From Ascarosepion bandense (lineage: Eukaryota; Mollusca; Cephalopoda; Sepiida; Sepiidae): 64,000 bases of DNA. Where the stretch lies: contig JBBBDQ010000403.1 of NCBI GenBank assembly GCA_037127315.1, positions 1,500,001 through 1,564,000 on the forward strand, given 5' to 3'. Position 1 is the stretch's first letter. Every line of letters begins with the position of its first letter. Shown here in pieces: positions 58,353-64,000 of the stretch. Under the pieces are notes generated by a model. The model saw only the letters and a program-made list of their open reading frames with translations, searched no databases and was not told where the DNA came from. The translations under genes and the position numbers were made by a program.

Positions 58353-58690
58353 ATTATTTTGACAAATATCTTATTTCTGTCTGCAATATCATTTTCTCTG
58401 CATGCTTTTAAATGGGTGCTTTGTTATTCTCTTTCCTTATCTAATGATTTTGCAAGAATATTTGTTATGTTATAAGGCATATCAACATTAGTCTATTATA
58501 ACTGTGTCTGTGCAGCGTCTTGGAGTTTGTTGCTGTTTATGTGAAGAATTAAAAGAGAACTTCAGCATAACATTGACAAATATATTTTTTTTTTCTGGTT
58601 ACTGTTCAATTGTTATTTTTTTTCTTTTTTTTTTTGCATGCTTTAGATGGGTTCTTTCTGATTCTCTTTCATTATCTACTCAGCTTAATT
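58353..58690 (+). repeat. Local direct duplication
   Basis: A segment with 'tgacaaatat' and 'tgcatgcttttaaatgggtg' (58353-58445) recurs at 58573-58675 ('tgcatgctttagatgggttc'). No coding evidence, although 58511-58560 gives a short open frame. From 58700 to 59400 nothing else is recognised. Confidence 0.4.
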
Positions 58691-59399
58691 CATTTTTTTT
58701 CTTTTATGTTGCAGAATCATGAAACAAAACAAAAATGCCGTGATTCTGCACAGATGAGCTCCTGATAACCTATGGCTGCATTATTCAAGTGCTTCTGCTG
58801 TGTTTTGAGTTGTTAACCCTTGCTTTACAATGCAACTTGTTACTAACAGTTAAAAAAAAAAAATCTATATATACAAACATATTGTAATTTAAGAAACAGA
58901 AAATATCATTTTCTTTTAATTGGATGCAGGAGTTTCAGAGTATCAATAACTACATAGCATATTACGCCTATTTTTAATGAATGCATATAATTCTTCTCAA
59001 ACTCATTCCTGTTTATATTACCTCAAGAGAAAATAATGCCATTATTCATACAGTTTTCAATATTTCTTGTCCGAAGCATGAACAAAAAAGTAATTATTTT
59101 GGTTACTTTCATTAGACATTACTTTTATAAAAGTAGAGAATTGAATACCATCAAATGTTGTTCAGGTAAAGAAATATACTGAAAACAAAAATTTACAAAA
59201 TTACATCAATCGATATATCTTATTGCTATATCCATTATATTTAGTGTGTGTGTGTATTTTAAGAGTTATATTGAATTTTTGTTTTTAAACAGTGAAATTA
59301 ATATCTTGTTGCATACAGTTTCTTCGTCTTCCTCTATATGCCAGGTCCCTACAGAATGTTGTCAATCATTATTGTCCACAAAATATTGGAGTAGATAAA

Positions 59400-59585
59400 T
59401 CTATCTATCGCCTGGTTCACACTCCACCCACGTCTATTGAACAGGTTAAGAGGCTCATCCCTTGTTCCCTGTTTAGGATGTGGTTTCCGGCTTTCTCTTT
59501 TCCAATCTTTTCACTATTACGTAGCCCTCTGCACATCAGTGGCATTACCGCCTTGCTCGGGGTGATATGATTAAAAAAAAAAAAG
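59400..59585 (+). mobile_element. LINE-A 3' UTR and tail
   Basis: 'tcgcctggttcacactccac' to 'ttgctcggggtgatatgatt' with an A-run (59572-59585). It is the + strand counterpart of 13909-14115 and 5' truncated. Confidence 0.75.
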
Positions 59586-59800
59586 AATTTGCAGCCCTTT
59601 GTAGCTCTTAGTAAATTTCGTCTTTTTGTCATCTCTTCTAAACCTTGTTCTGTCATCCATTTACTCAAGCTTGCTAGTTGCGTTCTGTGTTGTTTTCTTC
59701 TGACATTCTTGCTTTCAATCTGTCTTTGTTCTTTATTGTGCATCCTAGAAATTTCACCTGTCTTTTGATGTTAAAAAAAAAGGCAGATATGTCTTCTGAA
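59586..59800 (-). mobile_element. LINE-B fragment
   Basis: 'ttgtagctcttagtaaattt', 'tccatttactcaagcttgct' and 'catcctagaaatttcacctg' parallel 16400-16590. On the - strand this reads KNVRRKQHRTQLASLSKWMT. It abuts the LINE-A poly(A) directly. Confidence 0.55.
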
Positions 59801-60975
59801 ACACATGTGCTAACTAAATATAATGTTTATAGTAATAAGAAATTCTGTTGGATAATAAAAACAATCCATTTATTGTTTAAAGATTATCAATCAGTACATA
59901 AATTATTGTTGACTGAGAAAGAATCTCATTAATAGTTATCTATTTATACATATATATATACCTGTGAAATGGTTCAAATATTCTTTGTTGAAGAAACCTG
60001 TAGAATGAATTTTTTGAATTTCTTACCAAAAAAGAAAAAAACTTCATGTTAAAAGTTTTTAAAGTTTACTTATACTGATATATATTTTTCTGCTGAAAAC
60101 AACAGAAAAAAAGCTCAATACTTTGTCGTTATTGTTGCTGTTATAAATTCTACATTTTGGCTAATATAGGAAAAACGTTTCTGTATTTTTGAGATGTGGT
60201 ATTGCAACAAATTGGAAACTTTCTTCACAATGACATTCTTGCTTTCATGTTTTACTCAATGCGAAATTACTATCAGCATATTACCAGACCTTGATGAAAA
60301 GGTGCTAGTATTTTTTTAAAAATCTGCATCTGGAACAAATACCACAAAACTGATGTTTGTCACATTTTTATCGAAAGACAGCTAAAGAGAGGTGAATAAA
60401 ATCAGGTTTACAAAAATAGAGAAAATAATTCTAAAATTAATTCAGCAGAAATATCTCTCAGAAAAAAAAAACACAACTTCCACCTAATGGTAAGACGTTA
60501 GCTAAATGAAGACGCCATTGTCACTGCTGTTTTACCATTATGTGGGAGATATTTCTTTATTGTTATTCCTGTATTAAAAAAAATGACAAAAATGCAACTT
60601 TTAAAAACAATTGAAAAAAAAATTAATAAATCCATCCAATAAATTTATTGATTACCATTCAATATTTGTTTCATTGATTTAAGCAAAATATAACATGGCC
60701 AGCTTGGCCTTCTTGGAAACAAATGTATTGTGTGAGCGTATAATCAAGAAGAAAGCAATTGCTTACTTATAAGAAGATATCTATTTTGCTTACTTGACAA
60801 GAAATCTAACCATTCTTCACTCCATCTTAAACATCTGAATAATGAGTTTGATCCTCACTGGGTGCCCTATACTTTAGGCCTTGTGCCACATCTAAGCTAT
60901 GATTAGAAAATCACCTTCTCAAACATCAGCTAAAATATAATAATAAAACAGGAGAGAAAAGAAAATAGTCTTGTT
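59801..60975. other. AT-rich intergenic stretch with one short foldback
   Basis: A foldback CCACCTAATGGTAAGAC...TTTTACCATTATGTGG at 60479-60544 is the partner of 30175-30242. No gene recognised. Confidence 0.6.
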
Positions 60976-61735
60976 TTAACCCTCTAGGGTCATTCGTATC
61001 ATATTTGATACAGTATTTCCCTATAAGGAAACATTTGGTATTCATTGACTGAGCAGTCAGTACTGCTTTCATTTGAAATTTATAAAATATTTCTCTTCAA
61101 AAATTTTTCAGGAAAATATTTCTTTCAAGGCTTGTTTTTATTTTATTATATTATTAAGTAGTAATTAGGGGGGATCAGTTTATTACTTCATGACAATAGA
61201 AAACCGATCACCCACTTTATGCCCAGTGGAAGCCTTAACCCTCTAGGGCCATTCGTATCATATTTGATACAGTATTTCCCTATAAGGAAACATTTGGTAT
61301 TTCCCTATAAGGAAACATTTGGTATTCATTGACTGAGCAGTCAGTACTGCTTTCATTTGAAATTTATAAAATATTTCTCTTCAAAAATTTTTCAGGAAAA
61401 TATTTCTTTCAAGGCTTGTTTTTATACTGTATCAAATATGATACGAATGGCCCTAGAGGGTTAATCTCAGTCTGTTTATCTATCTATCTATCTATTAACC
61501 CTCTAGGGTCATTCGTATCATATTTGATACAGTATTTCCCTATAAGGAAACATTTGGTATTTCCCTATAAGGAAACATTTGGTATTCATTGACTGAGCAG
61601 GCAGTACTGCTTTCATTTGAAATTTATAAAATATTTCTCTTCAAAAATTTTTCAGGAAAATATTTCTTTCAAGGCTTGTTTTCATACTGTATCAAATATG
61701 ATACGAATGGCCCTAGAGGGTTAATCTCAGTCTGT

Positions 61736-61783
<48 letters not shown>

Positions 61784-62540
61784 TAACCCTCTAGGGCCAT
61801 TCGTATCATATTTGTTACAGTATTTCCCTATAAGGAAACATTTGGTATTTCCCTATAAGGAAACATTTGGTATTCATTGACTGAGCAGTCAGTACTGCTT
61901 TCATTTGAAATTTATAAAATATTTCTCTTCAAAAATTTTTCAGGAAAATATTTCTTTCAAGGCTTGTTTTCATACTGTATCAAATATGATACGAATGGCC
62001 CTAGAGGGTTAATCTCAGTCTGTTTATCTATCTATCTATCTATCTATTAACCCTCTAGGGCCATTCGTGTCATATTTGATACAGTATTTCCCTATAAGGA
62101 AACATTTGGTATTTCCCTATAAGGAAACATTTGGTATTCATTGACTGAGCAGTCAGTACTGCTTTCATTTGAAATTTATAAAATATTTCTCTTAAAAAAT
62201 TTTTCAGGAAAATATTTCTTTCAAGGCTTGTTTTCATACTGTATCAAATATGATACGAATGGCCCTAGAGGGTTAATCTCAGTCTGTTTATCTATCTATC
62301 AATCTATCTATTAACCCTCTAGGGCCATTCGTATCATATTTGATACAGTATTTCCCTATAAGGAAACATTTGGTATTTCCCTATAAGGAAACATTTGGTA
62401 TTCATTGACTGAGCAGTCAGTACTGCTTTCATTTGAAATTTATAAAATATTTCTCTTAAAAAATTTTTCAGGAAAATATTTCTTTCAAGGCTTGTTTTCA
62501 TACTGTATCAAATATGATACGAATGGCCCTAGAGGGTTAA
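60976..62540 (+). repeat. Tandem array of TTAA MITEs with TATC spacers
   Basis: One right-truncated unit (60976 to about 61150) and a foldback insert (about 61167-61224) are followed by five complete 230-bp units. These lie at 61235-61464, 61495-61724, 61783-62012, 62047-62276 and 62311-62540. Each begins and ends with TTAA and has about 37-bp inverted repeats (CCCTCTAGGGCCATTCGTAT... and its complement). The four spacers all start 'tctcagtctgttta' and continue as (TATC)n of different lengths (30, 58, 34 and 34 bp). The five units carry an internal duplication of 'tttccctataaggaaacatt'; the first unit has it once. The 60-90 codon frames here are incidental. Confidence 0.9.
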
Positions 62541-62943
62541 TATAAAGGAATCTCTGACAAGAAACCAAATTATAATAATACAAATCTTAATATCTAATGT
62601 ATTTTTGACTGGCTCAAACAAAAAAAAAGATAATTGCTGTAAACTGTATTGCCAATTTATATACAGCATAATCGAAATCATATACATGTGAATAAAGACA
62701 CATATATTCACATTTGTCCTTTTATAGATATCTGGAATTTTTACAAATTGATATCAACTCCAAGAGCGACAGTCTGTTTCTTGCTTCAATGCAATGTTCT
62801 GGTTATGACCTGAAGATTGTGTTGAGGCATAAAATAGACTGTCACTGCTTGGTGTTGACCTCAGTGTCCACTTTTATATTTGCATATGCTCTGTTTCCGA
62901 TATTGAGCACCCATAAATATAGAATAGCTTAAAATTACATTTT

Positions 62944-62980
<37 letters not shown>

Positions 62981-63376
62981 GTATGTATATAGGAAAAAAG
63001 TTTGTGGTTGCACTCTGGATTGACTAATTAGTAAGTTTCATAATTCCTTTGGTTCAATTAACTCTTTTAAGCTAGGAAACTGAAACTATTTAACCCATTA
63101 GTGTGGGATGTACAATTTTTTAGAGAGGTGGGGGTTCCCTTAAATTTAAAATCTCTCAGCCCTAAAATTACCATTAGGCAATCAGACCTAAAAGTTTGAG
63201 GAAACTTTATGCAGTAATAAGTTAATTTGTTAATATATACTAAAATCTTTCAAGAAGAGAAAGTTCCTCTGGCTGGAAGTGAATTAATTTTTCTAATAGA
63301 TATACTAGCTTTTTTTTAAACAATTCTTTGAAATCCAGGAGTGGCCCCAAAATTTTGGTCTATAATGTGTACATAA

Positions 63377-63433
<57 letters not shown>

Positions 63434-63544
63434 TAAGAGACAATGTTTATTGTGTTTAATCATGAGCCGTTCTAAACGTCATATTTTGGCTTTAATTTCA
63501 GTTGAAAATAAAGACAAAAATTCTCCAACATTTGGATAATTTTT
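62541..63544. other. AT-rich stretch with microsatellites
   Basis: (TA)n at 62946-62977 and (TA)n/(CA)n at 63379-63432. No gene recognised. Confidence 0.6.
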
Positions 63545-63992
63545 TATTAATTTGGTTCTAAGCTCTCTGAAGATAGCTCACATGAGCCATCTTCAGAGGG
63601 GTTATTAACATGGTAATACAATAATATCCACTATCACCAACGATTTTATTTTGTGTTGACATAAAACTCTGCTAGGCAACAGCAATAGTTACCAAAAATA
63701 ATAAACGCAGTTCTCAAATTTGCAATGCGGTTTTATGACGTCACACCGCGTGATAGGAAGAAATGACAACAGAACCATGTATTCAAATGCAATGTAACGT
63801 GTTATGACTGATGTGACACCATTGCAAATTTGCGAACTGCGTTTGTTATTTTTGGTAACTATTGCCGTTGCCTAGCGGAGTTTTATATCAACACAAAATA
63901 AAATCCTCGGTGATGGTGGATGTTATTGTATTACCGTCTAAATAACCTCTCTGAAGATGGCTCATGTGGGCCAAAAGCTTAGAACCAAATAA
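63545..63992. repeat. Large palindrome with hammerhead-like tips
   Basis: The left arm 63554-63745 ('ggttctaagctctctgaaga' ... 'aaatttgcaatg') is matched by the reverse complement of 63800-63984. The unpaired centre of about 60-90 bp includes TGACGTCA. Each tip carries CTGAAGA, a GGCTC-ATGT-GRGCC hairpin and an AGCTTAGAACC word. This is like the PLE-3 terminal repeat. It is probably a foldback pair of PLE-type terminal units; the window ends right after it. Confidence 0.7.
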
Positions 63993-64000
63993 ATAAAAAA

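Noticed and set aside
61329..61786. Repeated 65-87 codon frames beginning MTEQ
   Set aside because: They arise in every MITE unit and run into the TATC microsatellite (SIYLSIYLS...); no evidence of coding.
60976..62540. CRISPR-like array
   Set aside because: Units are 230 bp with terminal inverted repeats and TTAA ends, and the spacers are one microsatellite. This is a MITE satellite in an animal genome.
57242..64000. Second host gene downstream of GPD2
   Set aside because: I searched both strands for exon-like conserved blocks with splice sites; every recognisable peptide belonged to a transposon.

Overview
The window looks like animal nuclear DNA: AT-rich, with GT-AG introns, many microsatellites and dense degenerate transposons. 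The only host gene I can support is the 3' half of a mitochondrial FAD-dependent glycerol-3-phosphate dehydrogenase (GPD2), on the + strand. Nine coding exons lie between 404 and 33619. They encode 397 C-terminal residues with two EF-hand loops; the 5' half lies upstream of the window. Large repeat-filled introns and families of Penelope-like elements, LINEs, mariners and tRNA-derived SINEs suggest a lophotrochozoan, most likely a coleoid cephalopod such as an octopus. That identification is inference.
Layout: 1-4887 holds five exons with short introns, plus a LINE tail, a LINE fragment and a Helitron-like element. Intron 4888-18352 (13.5 kb) holds a Penelope-like element (PLE) with inverted arms and a mariner inside it, a second nearly complete PLE, and LINE and SINE debris. 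Intron 18512-21263 holds a LINE carrying a SINE. Intron 21450-32046 (10.6 kb) holds a PLE endonuclease remnant between direct repeats, a GC-rich island, degenerate SINEs and another LINE-SINE composite. Intron 32146-33511 holds an inverted pair of units with hammerhead-like motifs. The stop codon is at 33617-33619, followed by an AT-rich 3' UTR.
From about 35.2 kb to the end I see no host gene. This part holds piggyBac-like MITEs with TTAA ends (40.1 kb, and a tandem array at 61-62.5 kb), an inverted pair of a TIR element (40954-42729 and 50850-52271), one copy of which is split by a 374-bp Helitron while the other keeps the empty site, a mariner split by a SINE, a SINE whose head is a 5S rRNA followed by a tRNA-like unit, an AT-rich satellite, a third PLE, LINE 3' ends, and a large palindrome at the right edge.
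The mobile elements interact in ways visible in the sequence: SINEs inside LINEs and mariners, a mariner inside a PLE, a Helitron inside a TIR element, and PLE-linked units that combine tRNA-like promoter boxes with hammerhead-ribozyme-like motifs. All element ORFs are broken. In the entries, LINE-A means the family ending in a 'CCTTGCTyGGGGTGAtatGATT + poly(A)' tail; LINE-B means a second non-LTR family; SINE-A and SINE-B are two tRNA-derived families. These names are mine.
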